Notes: generated from the sequence alone by a model not told the origin. A DNA stretch of 64,000 nucleotides from Carbonactinospora thermoautotrophica (GCF_001543895.1 NZ_JYIJ01000018.1:1-64000); one strand, 5' to 3'; positions 45,202 to 55,182 are shown, counted from the stretch's first letter. Numbers and translations: made by a program.

Positions 45202-46446
45202 GTGGCTCCGACGACGATGCCGCACAGCGGGCCGAACGCTGGCGAGGAGCTTGGCCAGCCGGATCGACCCGATGTACGGCCACCGGCTCCGCGCACGCGG
45301 CTGTGCTCACCGCGGCGCCCGGCGGGCCGCTCGGCAAAGCGTTCGACGAAGCGTCCCGCTCCGAGCCCGGCACACCGGCCTCGCCCCCGGTTCCGGCCAC
45401 TCCGTTCCCGGCTCCGCGGGCTGGGACGCCGCGCCGAGGTGTCCCAGATCCTCGTGCTGGCGCAGCTCGCCGCCGCCGTGCTGGTGATCGGCTGGCTCGG
45501 CACGCGGGTACCGCACTGGGTGTCGCCCGGCATGCTGGTGCTCCCGGTCGTCGTCGGCGGTTTCCGGCTGAGGCCGCGCCCGTTGCTCGCGTTGTGCGCA
45601 GTCGTGGCAGCCGCGCTCGTCGTGCTCGCCCGATCCTGGGACGGGCCGAAGGTCGCCGACGTCGCGGTGGTCACGGCGACCGCGCTGGTGGTGCTCGGCA
45701 CGGCCGCCCGGCGGGCGCGGGCCGGCTGGCTCGGCGCGCGGGGTGAGTCGATGCTGTTCGACCTGCGTGACCGGCTGTGGACGCAGGGCGAGATGCCGCG
45801 CCTGCCCGCCGAGTGGCAGGCGGAGGTGGTCACGCGCCCGGCCCGCGGCGAGGCATTCGGCGGCGATTTCCTGGTCGCGACCCGGGCCGGCCGCACGCTC
45901 GAGGTGGTACTGGTCGACGTGTCCGGCAAGGGCAGCGACGCCGGCATCCGGGCGCTGCAGCTGTCCGGCGCGTTCGGCGGGCTGCTCGGCTCGCTGCCGC
46001 CCGAGCGGTTCCTCCCGGCCGCGAACGAGTATCTGCTCCGCCAGGAGTGGGAGGAGGGCTTCGCGACCGCCGCGCACCTGTCGTTGGACCTGCACACCGG
46101 CGACTACCGGGTGTGGACTGCCGGCCACCCGCCCTGCGTGCAGTTCGTGGCCGGTTCGGGACGCTGGCAGGTCACCGCCGCCGAGGGCCCGCTGCTCGGC
46201 GTGCTCGGCGACGCCGAGTACGCCAGCGCGACCGGCCGCCTGGCCCGGGGCGACGCCATCCTGCTGTACACCGACGGGCTCATCGAGGTCCCCGGTCGCG
46301 ACCTGGCCTGGGGCATCGACCGCCTGCTCGGCGAGGCCGAGCGGCTGGTGACCCGCGGCTTCCGGCACGGCGCCCGCAAGCTCATCGACGCCGTGGCCCA
46401 CGACGTGGCCGACGACCGGGCGCTCGTGCTCATCTGGCGCACCTGA
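45202..46446 (+). CDS. Membrane-bound PP2C/SpoIIE-type serine/threonine phosphatase
   Basis: The 414-residue protein starts with a 75-residue Pro/Arg-rich disordered tail. About four membrane segments follow at residues 80-180 (ILVLAQLAAAVLVIGWLG, MLVLPVVVGG, LLALCAVVAAALVVLA, VAVVTATALVVLG). The C-terminal SpoIIE/PP2C domain has GEAFGGDFLVATRAGRTLEVVLVDVSGKGSDAGIRA, AHLSLDLHTGDYRVWTAGHPP and GDAILLYTDGLIE, with the metal-binding aspartates intact. Such phosphatases often act on anti-sigma-factor antagonists. No partner gene is nearby. GTG 45202 has TATGGT 6 nt upstream. Confidence 0.82.
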   Translation: MAPTTMPHSGPNAGEELGQPDRPDVRPPAPRTRLCSPRRPAGRSAKRSTKRPAPSPAHRPRPRFRPLRSRLRGLGRRAEVSQILVLAQLAAAVLVIGWLGTRVPHWVSPGMLVLPVVVGGFRLRPRPLLALCAVVAAALVVLARSWDGPKVADVAVVTATALVVLGTAARRARAGWLGARGESMLFDLRDRLWTQGEMPRLPAEWQAEVVTRPARGEAFGGDFLVATRAGRTLEVVLVDVSGKGSDAGIRALQLSGAFGGLLGSLPPERFLPAANEYLLRQEWEEGFATAAHLSLDLHTGDYRVWTAGHPPCVQFVAGSGRWQVTAAEGPLLGVLGDAEYASATGRLARGDAILLYTDGLIEVPGRDLAWGIDRLLGEAERLVTRGFRHGARKLIDAVAHDVADDRALVLIWRT

Positions 46447-46538
46447 GCGTGCGGTGCCGGCACGAGGCCACCCCTGTGGGTGGTGAGCGGTGACCCGGGC
46501 AGCGAAGCGTCCGGGAATCATGCAAAGATGTAGACGGT

Positions 46539-46609
46539 GCGGGTGTAGCTCAATGGCAGAGCTCCAGCCTTCCAAGCTGGCGGTGCGGGTTCGATTCCCG
46601 TCACCCGCT
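46539..46609 (+). tRNA. tRNA-Gly (anticodon TCC)
   Basis: The acceptor GCGGGTG pairs with CACCCGC (46602-46608). The D arm is GCTC...GAGC. The anticodon arm CCAGC-CTTCCAA-GCTGG gives TCC. The T arm is GCGGG-TTCGATT-CCCGT. CCA is not encoded. A 14-bp terminator stem follows. A partial copy of the 3' half lies 750 bp downstream. Confidence 0.95.
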
Positions 46610-46618
46610 CTACGACGA

Positions 46619-46657
46619 AGGCCCCAGGTCGAAGGCGCGAGCCTCGACCTGGGGCCT
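46619..46657 (+). terminator. Terminator after tRNA-Gly
   Basis: A 14-bp stem (AGGCCCCAGGTCGA at 46619-46632, complement at 46644-46657) with an 11-nt loop. The remaining 46658-47020 interval shows no convincing gene. Confidence 0.8.
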
Positions 46658-47020
46658 GCTGCGTCCTCGCTGCGTTCCGAACCCGTGTCCCTGCGAGTTT
46701 CCAGGGATTTCGAAGGCGCCCGAGCCGTCGGGAGATGGACTCCGGCGGGCCGTGTCCGTGGCGCACGGCCGCGGTCTGGGAGTCGTCCTGGTAGGGCACG
46801 GGTACCGCCGTCGATGACGGGTGGATCTCTTCGCCCGCCTTCTGGAGACCGGTGGTCAACACATGCGCCGTCGGCGGTGGGACGCCGGACGGCCGGAGCC
46901 GCCCCTCGATAACCCACCCATCGGGTTTGGAAACAGCCGGCTCGGATACTCTCAGCGAGAGTCACAACTCGCACGCCGCACGGCGCGAGTGGCTCTGTGG
47001 CAGCCGAGGTGATAGGTGGA

Positions 47021-47197
47021 ATGAGCAGAAGCGGATCGCGCAAGCAGCGGCTGGGTCTCCTTTACCGGATCAGCTACCGGATACGGTGGATCATGCTCCA
47101 CTTGTTCGGGCCCGCGCAACTGGGTGGTGGGAACGACCCGCTGACGCGGCTCAAGCGCGAGCGCGAGGAAAGATTGTCGAAGCAGGACCGCGGCTAG
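47021..47197 (+). CDS. Small basic protein of unknown function
   Basis: The predicted 58-residue protein reads SRSGSRKQRLGLLYRISYRIRWIMLHLFGPAQL and ends DPLTRLKREREERLSKQDRG. The FGPAQL...DPLxRLKxE pattern looks like a short conserved actinomycete protein that I have seen near tig, but I cannot name a family. Start ATG 47021 with AGGTGG close upstream. It lies between tRNA-Gly and a partial tRNA-Gly copy. Confidence 0.5.
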   Translation: MSRSGSRKQRLGLLYRISYRIRWIMLHLFGPAQLGGGNDPLTRLKREREERLSKQDRG

Positions 47198-47324
47198 AAC
47201 GGTGCGCGGCCGCGCACCGTTCTAGACCAGGTAACAGCGGTCAATCGCGAGAGTAGGCTGCGGGCGATCACAGGGTGCGGTCGCTGGTAGCCTTGAGCTA
47301 CACGGGAGTCACCGCACATCTTGA

Positions 47325-47352
47325 CAAGCTGGCGGTGCGGCTTCGATTCCCC
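47325..47352 (+). pseudogene. Partial tRNA-Gly copy abutting tRNA-Pro
   Basis: Twenty-six of 27 bases match the anticodon-to-T-arm part of tRNA-Gly at 46573-46599. It lacks the 5' half and runs directly into the tRNA-Pro acceptor. This looks like an attachment-site relic or a recombination scar between tRNA genes. Confidence 0.55.
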
Positions 47353-47353
47353 C

Positions 47354-47428
47354 CGGGGTGTGGCGCAGTTTGGTTAGCGCGCTGGCTTTGGGTGCCAGAG
47401 GCCCCCGGTTCAAGTCCGGGCACCCCGA
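47354..47428 (+). tRNA. tRNA-Pro (anticodon TGG)
   Basis: The acceptor CGGGGTG pairs with CACCCCG (47421-47427). The D arm is GCGC...GCGC. The anticodon arm CTGGC-TTTGGGT-GCCAG gives TGG. The T arm is CCCGG-TTCAAGT-CCGGG. CCA is not encoded. A GC-rich hairpin follows at 47441-47463. Confidence 0.95.
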
Positions 47429-47440
47429 CTCCCCGCATGC

Positions 47441-47463
47441 GCGGGGGCGGCAGCCGCCCCCGC
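47441..47463 (+). terminator. GC-rich terminator hairpin after tRNA-Pro
   Basis: Arms GCGGGGGCGGC and GCCGCCCCCGC are separated by one base, so the real loop must open a few pairs. It lies 12 nt beyond the tRNA and before tig. Confidence 0.65.
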
Positions 47464-47562
47464 GGCGGCTTAGACTGGCGGGACGGGCCTGGCTTGTGCG
47501 TCCCGGTACGCCAGCCACATAGCACTCAGCCACACAACCGCCCAGCAAGGAGACCAACTGCC

Positions 47563-48948
47563 GTGAAGAGCGCCGTCGAGACCCTGAATCCGACGCGGGT
47601 CCGACTCACCATCGAGGTGCCCTTCGAGGAGCTCAAGCCGAGCCTCGACGCGGCGTACAAGAAGATCGCCCAGCAGGTGATGGTGCCGGGGTTCCGGAAG
47701 GGCAAGGTACCCCCACCGGTCATCGACCGTCGGTTCGGTCGGGCGGTTGTGCTCGAGGAGGCCGTCAACGAGGCACTGCCGAAGTTCTACAGCCAGGCGG
47801 TGCGAGACAACAGCATCCAGGTGCTCGGCCAGCCCGAGGTGGACGTCACCGAGTTCGCGGACGGCGCGGACCTGAAGTTCACCGCCGAGGTGGATGTGCG
47901 GCCGGAGATCGAGCTCCCCGACTACGACAACCTCGAGGTGACCGTCGACGACGCCGAGGTCACCGACGAGGACGTCGCCAAGCAGCTCGACGCGCTGCGT
48001 GAGCGGTTCGCCGTGTTGACCGGCGTGGATCGGGCCGTCGAGAACGGCGACTACGTGTCGCTGGACCTGCGCGCCACGATCGACGGCGAGGAGGTCGAGG
48101 GGGGCACCGCCACCAACGTCTCGTACGAGGTGGGCAGCGGCCGCATGATCGACGGCCTGGACGAGGCGCTCCTCGGCATGCGGGCCGGTGAGTCCAAGAC
48201 GTTCCGGAGCACGCTCGCCGGCGGCCCGAAGGCCGGTGAGGAGGCCGACATCGAGGTCAAGGTGAACTCGGTGAAGGTCAAGGAGCTGCCGGAACTGGAC
48301 GACGAGTTCGCGCAGACCGCCAGCGAGTTCGACACGCTGGAGGAATTGCGCGCGGACACCCGCAAGCGCCTGGAGAACATCAAGAAGTACGAGCAGGTCG
48401 CCCAGGCCCGGGACAAGGTCCTCGAAAAGCTGATCGAGCTGGTCGAGGTGCCGGTACCCGAGGGCGTGCTCGAGAACGAGCTCGCCTGGCGCAAGCAGAA
48501 CCTGCAGCAGCAGCTCCAGGCGGTCGGCCTCACCCAGGAGGCCTGGCTGAAGTCCGAGGGCAAGACCGCCGAGGAGTTCGCCGCGGAGCTGGAGAAGAAC
48601 GCCACCGAAGCGATCAAGGCGCAGTTCATCCTCGACGCCATCGCCCAGAAGGAGCAGCTGTCGGTCAGTGAGGCCGAGCTGAGCCAGCACATCATCCAGC
48701 GGGCGATGCAGGCTGGCGTGAGCCCCGACCAGTTCGCCCAGCAGGTCGTCCAGGCCGGTCAGGTGCCCGTCCTGGTGAGTGAGGTGGTACGCGGCAAGGC
48801 GCTCGCCCTGGTGGTGGAGGCCGCGAAGGTGTCCGACACCTCCGGCCGCGAGGTTGACCTGAAGGCGCTGTACCGGGACGAGGCGACCGAGGCCGAGGAG
48901 ACCCCGACCGAGGGCCAGGAGGCCGAGGAGACCCCCGCCGAGGACTGA
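47563..48948 (+). CDS. tig: Trigger factor
   Basis: The 461-residue ribosome-associated chaperone and peptidyl-prolyl isomerase has the N-terminal ribosome-binding domain with the signature [21 protein letters not shown]. The FKBP-like PPIase domain spans roughly residues 150-245 ([39 protein letters not shown]). The helical C-terminal domain ends in an acidic tail ([15 protein letters not shown] type). The GTG at 47563 follows CAAGGAGA, a good ribosome-binding site. Upstream in-frame codons overlap tRNA-Pro and are not used. It heads the conserved tig-clpP-clpX block. Confidence 0.96.
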   Translation: MKSAVETLNPTRVRLTIEVPFEELKPSLDAAYKKIAQQVMVPGFRKGKVPPPVIDRRFGRAVVLEEAVNEALPKFYSQAVRDNSIQVLGQPEVDVTEFADGADLKFTAEVDVRPEIELPDYDNLEVTVDDAEVTDEDVAKQLDALRERFAVLTGVDRAVENGDYVSLDLRATIDGEEVEGGTATNVSYEVGSGRMIDGLDEALLGMRAGESKTFRSTLAGGPKAGEEADIEVKVNSVKVKELPELDDEFAQTASEFDTLEELRADTRKRLENIKKYEQVAQARDKVLEKLIELVEVPVPEGVLENELAWRKQNLQQQLQAVGLTQEAWLKSEGKTAEEFAAELEKNATEAIKAQFILDAIAQKEQLSVSEAELSQHIIQRAMQAGVSPDQFAQQVVQAGQVPVLVSEVVRGKALALVVEAAKVSDTSGREVDLKALYRDEATEAEETPTEGQEAEETPAED

Positions 48949-48964
48949 GTGCCCGAGCATCCGG

Positions 48965-49012
48965 ACGATCATGGGGGTTCAGCCCGCTGAAGCCCCATGA
49001 TCGTTTTCTTTT
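48965..49012 (+). terminator. Classical rho-independent terminator after tig
   Basis: A 12-bp stem (ACGATCATGGGG at 48965-48976, complement at 48993-49004) has an inner 5-bp TTCAG/CTGAA extension and is followed by TTTCTTTT. This is one of the few T-tailed terminators in the window. Confidence 0.9.
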
Positions 49013-49019
49013 CGCGAAG

Positions 49020-49036
49020 GTGCGCTGACAGCGAAC
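49020..49036. promoter_or_regulatory. Candidate ClgR operator upstream of clpP1
   Basis: GTGCGCTGACAGCGAAC contains a perfect CGCTG-A-CAGCG inverted repeat. It resembles the actinobacterial ClgR box (GTTCGC...GCGAAC) with one mismatch. ClgR activates clpP1P2 in Streptomyces and mycobacteria, and the site lies 105 bp before the clpP1 start. Confidence 0.6.
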
Positions 49037-49140
49037 AGGGCGCGGTCGGGACCACCAACCGCGCGCGGGCGCGTTAGTGTCCGGTACGTAGTCAAAAACG
49101 TGCGACGGCCGTAGCGCCGCAGAACCCGAGCAGGTGGAAC

Positions 49141-49812
49141 GTGACGAATCCGCAGATCGAGACGCCGGGCCTCGTGGTGCCCATGGCCCGTGCTCCGCAG
49201 TCGTCAGTCCCGGCCAGTCTGGAGGACCAGGTCTACCAACGGCTGCTCCGAGAGCGGATCATCTTCGTCGGGACCGCGATCGACGACAAGATCGCGAACC
49301 TGGTGTGCGCCCAGATGCTGTTGCTCGCCGCTGAGGACCCGGACGAGGACATCTACTTGTACATCAACTCGCCGGGTGGCTCGGTGGACGCCGGTATGGC
49401 GATCTACGACACCATGCAGTACGTCCGGAACGACGTCGCCACCGTGGCGATGGGCCTGGCCGCGTCGATGGGTCAGTTCCTGCTGTGCGCGGGCACCCCC
49501 GGTAAGCGGTACGCGCTCCCGCACGCGCGGATCATGATGCACCAGCCTTCCGGCGGCATCGGCGGTACGGCTTCGGACATCAAGATCCAGGCCGAGCAGA
49601 TGCTGTACACCAAGAAGAAGATGGCCGAGCTGATCGCGTTCCACACCGGCCAGAACGTGGACACGATCGAGCGCGACTCGGACCGCGACCGGTGGTTCAC
49701 GGCTGACGAGGCCAAGGACTACGGCTTCATCGACAGGGTCGTCAGCAGCGCCCGTCAGGTCAGCGGCAGCGGCGGGACGGCCGGCAACGGCCGAGGCGCC
49801 GCAGCCGGGTGA
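49141..49812 (+). CDS. clpP1: ATP-dependent Clp protease proteolytic subunit 1
   Basis: The 223-residue serine protease subunit has catalytic Ser109 in [14 protein letters not shown], His134 in [11 protein letters not shown] and a downstream Asp in the [13 protein letters not shown] region. It would form a mixed ClpP1P2 barrel with the next gene product and receive substrates from ClpX or ClpC. The C-terminal ~20 residues are Gly/Ser-rich and probably disordered. The GTG at 49141 has AGGTGG upstream. clpP2 follows 53 nt later. Confidence 0.95.
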   Translation: MTNPQIETPGLVVPMARAPQSSVPASLEDQVYQRLLRERIIFVGTAIDDKIANLVCAQMLLLAAEDPDEDIYLYINSPGGSVDAGMAIYDTMQYVRNDVATVAMGLAASMGQFLLCAGTPGKRYALPHARIMMHQPSGGIGGTASDIKIQAEQMLYTKKKMAELIAFHTGQNVDTIERDSDRDRWFTADEAKDYGFIDRVVSSARQVSGSGGTAGNGRGAAAG

Positions 49813-49865
49813 CCCCGTGCCGGCGTGAAGGCCAGACGACCTTCGACCCACCCGGAGGCGACCCC

Positions 49866-50510
49866 ATGAGTGACCTCTATCTTCCGTCCAGCCGTTACAT
49901 CGTTCCGGAGTTCGAGGAGCGCACCAGCCAGGGCTGGCGGCGGCACAACCCGTACACCAAGCTCTTCGAGGAGCGGATCATCTTCCTCGGGGTGCAGATC
50001 GACGACGCGTCGGCCAACGACGTGATGGCGCAGCTGCTGACGCTGGAGTCGATGGACCCGGACCGGGACATCTCGATCTACATCAACTCGCCCGGCGGGT
50101 CGTTCACGGCGCTGACAGCGATCTACGACACCATGCTGTTCGTCAAGCCGGACATCCAGACGGTCTGCATGGGCCAGGCGGCGTCAGCGGCCGCGGTGCT
50201 GCTCGCCGCGGGCACCCCGGGCAAGCGGTTCGCCCTGCCGAACGCCCGAATCCTCATCCACCAGCCGTACAGTGAGGGGCAGGGTCAGTCCAGCGACCTG
50301 GAGATCCAGGCGCGGGAGATCCTGCGTATGCGGACGCTGCTCGAGCGGATGCTGGCGCAGCACACCGGTCGGCCTGAGGAGCAGATCCGCAGGGACATCG
50401 AGCGGGACAAGATCCTCACCGCCGAGGAAGCAGTGGAGTACGGCATCGTCGACGGAGTGATCGAGTCCCGGAAGGCTCAGCTCGCCACGGCGGGCAGGGC
50501 GGCGAGCTGA
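49866..50510 (+). CDS. clpP2: ATP-dependent Clp protease proteolytic subunit 2
   Basis: The 214-residue partner of ClpP1 has an N-terminus ([33 protein letters not shown]) longer than ClpP1's equivalent and typical of actinobacterial ClpP2. Catalytic Ser107 lies in [15 protein letters not shown] and His132 in [12 protein letters not shown]. In actinobacteria ClpP1P2 is active only as a hetero-tetradecamer. GGAGG precedes the ATG. clpX follows after 138 nt. Confidence 0.95.
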   Translation: MSDLYLPSSRYIVPEFEERTSQGWRRHNPYTKLFEERIIFLGVQIDDASANDVMAQLLTLESMDPDRDISIYINSPGGSFTALTAIYDTMLFVKPDIQTVCMGQAASAAAVLLAAGTPGKRFALPNARILIHQPYSEGQGQSSDLEIQAREILRMRTLLERMLAQHTGRPEEQIRRDIERDKILTAEEAVEYGIVDGVIESRKAQLATAGRAAS

Positions 50511-50648
50511 GCCCATATCGGTGGGCTTAAGAGACGGGATCTCGACGCCGGGACGGGGTACCGTCGAACACTAAGCACTGCTGGTGCTGCGTACGTGCGG
50601 AAACCGCTCCGCACCCGGAAAGTCAGCCCAGAGAAGGAGAAGCTCCAG

Positions 50649-51929
50649 GTGCCACGCATCGGTGACGGCGGCGACCTGCTCAAGTGCTCGTTCTGCGGCA
50701 AGAGCCAGAAGCAGGTTAAGAAGCTCATCGCAGGCCCAGGCGTGTACATCTGCGACGAGTGCATAGATCTCTGCAACGAGATCATCGAGGAGGAGCTCTC
50801 CGAGTCCTCTGACCTGAAGTTCGACGAGCTCCCCAAGCCCAGGGAGATCTACGAGTTCCTCGATCAGTACGTGGTCGGCCAGGAGAATGCCAAGAAGACA
50901 CTCTCCGTGGCCGTGTACAACCACTACAAACGGGTCCAGGCGGGAGAGAACGGCAAGCGCGACGGCGACGTCGAGCTGCAGAAGTCGAACATCCTCCTGC
51001 TCGGCCCCACCGGTTGCGGCAAGACCCTGCTGGCCCAGACCCTGGCCCGGATGCTCAACGTGCCGTTCGCCATCGCGGACGCCACCGCGCTGACCGAGGC
51101 CGGGTACGTGGGCGAGGACGTCGAGAACATCCTGCTCAAGCTGATCCAGGCAGCGGACTACGACGTCAAGAAGGCCGAGACCGGCATCATCTACATCGAC
51201 GAGGTCGACAAGATCGCCCGCAAGAGCGAGAACCCGTCGATCACCCGGGACGTCTCCGGCGAGGGCGTGCAGCAGGCACTGCTCAAGATCCTCGAAGGCA
51301 CCACGGCGAGCGTGCCGCCCCAGGGTGGGCGCAAGCACCCGCACCAGGAGTTCATCCAGATCGACACGACGAACGTCCTGTTCATCGTGGGCGGCGCGTT
51401 CGCCGGCCTGGAGAAGATCATCGAGCAGCGGGTCGGCAAGAAGGGCATCGGCTTCGGCGCCCAGCTGCGGTCCAAGACCGAGATCGACACCACGGACGTG
51501 TTCGCCGAGGTCATGCCGGAGGACCTGCTCAAGTACGGGATGATTCCCGAGTTCATCGGGCGGCTGCCGGTCATCACCAGCGTCCACAACCTGGACCGCG
51601 AGGCGCTGATCCGGATTCTCACCGAGCCCAAGAACGCCCTGGTCAAGCAGTACCAGAAGCTGTTCGAGCTGGACGGGGTGGAGCTGCACTTCGAGCCCGA
51701 CGCGCTGGAGGCCATCGCCGACCAGGCCATCCTGCGCGGCACCGGCGCCCGGGGCCTGCGCGCGATCATGGAAGAGGTCCTGATGTCGGTGATGTACGAG
51801 GTGCCGAGCCGCAAGGACGTGGCCCAGGTCGTCATCACCCGCGACGTCGTGCTCGACCACGTGAACCCGACACTGGTCCCGCGCGACGCGGTCGTGGCCA
51901 AGCGTGAGCGCCGCGAGAAGTCGGCCTGA
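50649..51929 (+). CDS. clpX: ATP-dependent Clp protease ATP-binding subunit ClpX
   Basis: The 426-residue AAA+ unfoldase feeds ClpP1P2. The N-terminal zinc-binding domain uses Cys13, Cys16, Cys35 and Cys38 (CSFCGKS, CDECID). Walker A is GPTGCGKT (119-126), Walker [13 protein letters not shown] pore-type GYVGEDVEN loop and the sensor region [11 protein letters not shown] follow; IPEFIGR carries an IGF-loop-like ClpP contact nearby ([10 protein letters not shown]). The GTG at 50649 is 9 nt after AAGGAG. An upstream extension to 50595 is not conserved. Confidence 0.96.
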   Translation: MPRIGDGGDLLKCSFCGKSQKQVKKLIAGPGVYICDECIDLCNEIIEEELSESSDLKFDELPKPREIYEFLDQYVVGQENAKKTLSVAVYNHYKRVQAGENGKRDGDVELQKSNILLLGPTGCGKTLLAQTLARMLNVPFAIADATALTEAGYVGEDVENILLKLIQAADYDVKKAETGIIYIDEVDKIARKSENPSITRDVSGEGVQQALLKILEGTTASVPPQGGRKHPHQEFIQIDTTNVLFIVGGAFAGLEKIIEQRVGKKGIGFGAQLRSKTEIDTTDVFAEVMPEDLLKYGMIPEFIGRLPVITSVHNLDREALIRILTEPKNALVKQYQKLFELDGVELHFEPDALEAIADQAILRGTGARGLRAIMEEVLMSVMYEVPSRKDVAQVVITRDVVLDHVNPTLVPRDAVVAKRERREKSA

Positions 51930-52242
51930 TCCGCCATCACGCGCGGCAGCAGCTCCCGCACGACGGCTGGTGGCATGTGGTGCACGTCGTCCGAGCTGAT
52001 CGTCCCTGTAGCCGGCTCCGCGCGACACAGCCGACCTGGCCGGTGGGCACGTCCCACCCGGCGTGCGGCCCCCCTGCGCCGTCTTCGCGTCGGACGGCTG
52101 GCGCGGCGCCGTAGGTGTTCGCCGGCGATCGGCCTGGCTCCCGCCGGGCGGACGCGGCGTGGCGCGAGCAGCCCGAGGCCGCGCGATCTTCACCGTTGAA
52201 AAGCACCAAAGCCGACCCCGAACCCTGGCCGGCTGCCCCGCG
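51930..52242. other. Gene-free interval after clpX
   Basis: About 310 bp lie between clpX and the convergent small membrane protein gene. Minus-strand [22 protein letters not shown] looks protein-like but has no start or homologue I can name. No clear terminator hairpin is visible. Confidence 0.3.
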
Positions 52243-52473
52243 TCACCACGATCCAAGCGATCGTCCCGCGTGATCGTCGGGGAAGGACAGCCGATCCCGG
52301 TGATCCGCAGGCGGCAGGGCCGGCCCGGCCGGCGACCTGGAGAACGGCCGAGCCGCCCGGGCCCGCTGCCGCACGGCGTGGACGACCAAGGCGATCGCCA
52401 GCGTGATCAGGACCACGCCGCAGGCGATGAGCGCAACGCCCCGGATCGTCTCGGCGGTGCTGCCAGTCGGCAC
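52243..52473 (-). CDS. Small single-pass membrane protein
   Basis: The 76-residue protein starts PTGSTAETIRG, then one membrane segment (VALIACGVVLITLAIALVVHAV), then a basic proline-rich tail. GTG 52473 lies 6 nt after GAGGAG on the minus strand, the best ribosome-binding site in the area. It is divergent from valS with 111 nt between the starts. I know no family. A huge antisense frame running through valS and folC from here is a shadow. Confidence 0.55.
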   Translation of the reverse strand: MPTGSTAETIRGVALIACGVVLITLAIALVVHAVRQRARAARPFSRSPAGPALPPADHRDRLSFPDDHAGRSLGSW

Positions 52474-52584
52474 GCGGGTCTCCTCTCGGGTGTTCCCATG
52501 ATCGTATGACCCCGGTCGTCGCGTGCGCCCCGGCACGCCGGTCGATGCGCGCGAAAGCCCCGAAGGCGGATACCATCTCGTCTC

Positions 52585-55140
52585 ATGACGGTCCAGCCTC
52601 GCCAGCCAAACGTGCCTGACAAGCCTTCCCTCGACGGTCTCGAAGAGAAGTGGGCTCGTTTCTGGGAGGAGCGCGGCGTATTCCGGTTCGACCGGTCCAA
52701 GACGCGCGAGGAGATCTACGCGATCGACACCCCGCCGCCGACCGTCTCCGGCTCGCTGCACGTCGGCCATGTGTTCTCGTACACGCACACCGACACGGTC
52801 GCCCGCTTCCACCGGATGCGCGGCAAGGAAGTCTTCTACCCGATGGGGTGGGACGACAACGGCCTGCCCACCGAGCGGCGCGTCCAGAACTACTACGGCG
52901 TGCGGTGCGACCCGTCGCTGCCGTACGACCCGGATTTCACGCCCCCGGAGAAGCCGGGCAAGGAGCAGGTCCCGATCTCGCGGCGGAACTTCGTCGAGCT
53001 GTGCGAGCAGCTCACGAAGCTCGACGAGCAGGCGTTCGAGGAACTGTGGCGCCGGCTCGGCCTGTCGGTCGACTGGACCATGACGTACCAGACGATCGAC
53101 ACCGACGCCCGCAAGGTCTCCCAGCGCGCGTTCCTGCGGAACCTCAAGCGTGGCGAGGCGTACCTGGCCGAGGCGCCGACTCTGTGGGACGTCACGTTCC
53201 GCACCGCGGTCGCGCAGGCCGAGCTGGAGGACCGGGAGTGGCCGGGTGCGTTCCACCGGGTGGCGTTCCACGCGCCGGACGGAGCCAAGGTCTACATCGA
53301 GACCACGCGCCCGGAGCTGATCCCAGCGTGCGTCGCGCTGATCGCGCACCCGGACGACGAGCGATACCAGCACCTGTTCGGCACCACGGTCCGCAGCCCC
53401 ATCTTCGGGGTGGAGGTGCCGGTCAAGGCGCACCCGGCGGCCGAGCCCGACAAGGGCGCCGGCATCGCCATGTGCTGCACCTTCGGCGACCTCACCGACG
53501 TCCAGTGGTGGCGGGAGCTGCAGCTGGAGACGCGGGCGATCATCGGTCGGGATGGGCGGATCCTGCCCGAGCCGCCGCGCGGCATCGACACGGCCGCGGG
53601 CAAGGAGGCGTACGCCCAGCTCGCCGGCCTGACCGTCCACGCGGCACGGGAGCGGATCGTGCAGATGCTGCGCGAGTCCGGCGACCTGGACGGTGAGCCG
53701 CGCCCGATCAAGCGCCCGGTCAAGTTCTTCGAGAAGGGCGACAAGCCGCTGGAGATCGTGATCGGCCGCCAGTGGTACATCCGCAACGGCGGTCGCGACC
53801 TGGACCTGCGCGAGCAACTGCTCGCTCGCGGGCGGGAGCTCAACTGGCACCCGGAGCACATGCGGGTCCGGTACGAGCACTGGGTGGGCGGCCTCAACGG
53901 CGACTGGCTGATCAGCCGCCAACGGTTCTTCGGCGTGCCCATCCCGGTCTGGTACCGCCTGGACGAGAACGGCGCCCCGGTCTGGGAGGATCCGATCATC
54001 CCGACTGAGGACGCGCTGCCGATCGACCCGAGCAGCGACGTGCCGCCGGGGTACACCGAGGACCAGCGCGGCAAGCCGGGCGGCTTCATCGGCGACCCCG
54101 ACGTCATGGACACGTGGGCGACCTCGTCGCTCACCCCGCAGATCGCCGGCAAGTGGGGCATCGACGACGACCTGTTCCAGCGGGTCTTCCCGATGGACCT
54201 GCGGCCGCAGGCCCATGAGATCATCCGGACCTGGCTGTTCTCCACCGTGGTCCGCTCCCACCTGGAGTTCGGGCAGCTTCCGTGGAAGAACGCCGCGATC
54301 TCCGGGTGGATCCTCGACCCGGACCGCAAGAAGATGTCCAAGTCCAAGGGCAACGTCATCACCCCGATGGGGCTGCTCGAGGAGTTGGGCTCCGACGCGG
54401 TCCGGTACTGGGCGGCGATGGGCCGGCCGGGCACCGACACCGCCTTCGACAAGGGCCAGATGAAGATCGGCCGCCGGCTCGCGATCAAGATCCTGAACGC
54501 GAGCAAGTTCGCGCTGAGCTTCGGCCTGCCCCCGGCTGAGGCAGGGCTCACCGAGCCGGTTGACCGGGCCCTGCTCGCCGACCTCGCCCAAGTCGTCGAG
54601 GACGCCACCGCGTCGTTCGAGGCGTACGACTACACCCGCGCCCTGGAGCGGGCGGAGGGCTTCTTCTGGGCCTTCTGCGACGACTACATCGAGCTGGTCA
54701 AGGCCCGGGCGTATGGAGAGTTCGGCGACCAGGCCCGCGACTCCGCGCGGGTCGCGCTGACCACCGCGCTGTCGGTGCTGCAGCGGCTGTTCGCGCCGTT
54801 CCTGCCGTTCGTCACCGAGGAGGTCTGGTCCTGGTGGCAGGACGGCTCGATCCACCGGGCGAGCTGGCCGTTGGCGGACGAGCTGCGCGGGCTGGCCGCC
54901 GGGGCGGACACCGCCGTGATGAGCGCCGCGACCGAGGTCCTCACCCAGATCCGCAAGGCCAAGAGCGACGCGAAGCTGTCGATGCGGGCCGACGTCGCCC
55001 ACGTGACCGTCCGCGGCCCGGAGAAGCTGCTCACCCCGGTCCGGGCCGTCGAGCGCGACCTCGCCGCTGCCGGCCGGGTCCAGCGGTTCGAGCTGGTGGA
55101 GACCGAGGGCGACACGCTCGAGGTCGAGGTCACGCTCTGA
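52585..55140 (+). CDS. valS: Valine--tRNA ligase
   Basis: The 851-residue class I synthetase has the HIGH-like motif SGSLHVGHVFSYTHTD, an editing domain around residues 210-350 and the KMSKS loop RKKMSKSKGNVITP. The anticodon-binding helical domain follows (ELVKARAYGEFGDQARDSARVALTTAL). The C-terminal coiled coil of proteobacterial ValS is replaced by a short beta-type tail. This is the archaeal-like form found in actinobacteria. ATG 52585 has TACCAT 8 nt upstream. A 52-bp palindrome lies 42 bp beyond the stop and could act as its terminator. Confidence 0.95.
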   Translation: MTVQPRQPNVPDKPSLDGLEEKWARFWEERGVFRFDRSKTREEIYAIDTPPPTVSGSLHVGHVFSYTHTDTVARFHRMRGKEVFYPMGWDDNGLPTERRVQNYYGVRCDPSLPYDPDFTPPEKPGKEQVPISRRNFVELCEQLTKLDEQAFEELWRRLGLSVDWTMTYQTIDTDARKVSQRAFLRNLKRGEAYLAEAPTLWDVTFRTAVAQAELEDREWPGAFHRVAFHAPDGAKVYIETTRPELIPACVALIAHPDDERYQHLFGTTVRSPIFGVEVPVKAHPAAEPDKGAGIAMCCTFGDLTDVQWWRELQLETRAIIGRDGRILPEPPRGIDTAAGKEAYAQLAGLTVHAARERIVQMLRESGDLDGEPRPIKRPVKFFEKGDKPLEIVIGRQWYIRNGGRDLDLREQLLARGRELNWHPEHMRVRYEHWVGGLNGDWLISRQRFFGVPIPVWYRLDENGAPVWEDPIIPTEDALPIDPSSDVPPGYTEDQRGKPGGFIGDPDVMDTWATSSLTPQIAGKWGIDDDLFQRVFPMDLRPQAHEIIRTWLFSTVVRSHLEFGQLPWKNAAISGWILDPDRKKMSKSKGNVITPMGLLEELGSDAVRYWAAMGRPGTDTAFDKGQMKIGRRLAIKILNASKFALSFGLPPAEAGLTEPVDRALLADLAQVVEDATASFEAYDYTRALERAEGFFWAFCDDYIELVKARAYGEFGDQARDSARVALTTALSVLQRLFAPFLPFVTEEVWSWWQDGSIHRASWPLADELRGLAAGADTAVMSAATEVLTQIRKAKSDAKLSMRADVAHVTVRGPEKLLTPVRAVERDLAAAGRVQRFELVETEGDTLEVEVTL

Positions 55141-55182
55141 GCCGCCGGCTCCGCGACGGCCGCGAGCCCGCGAGGCCCGGTC

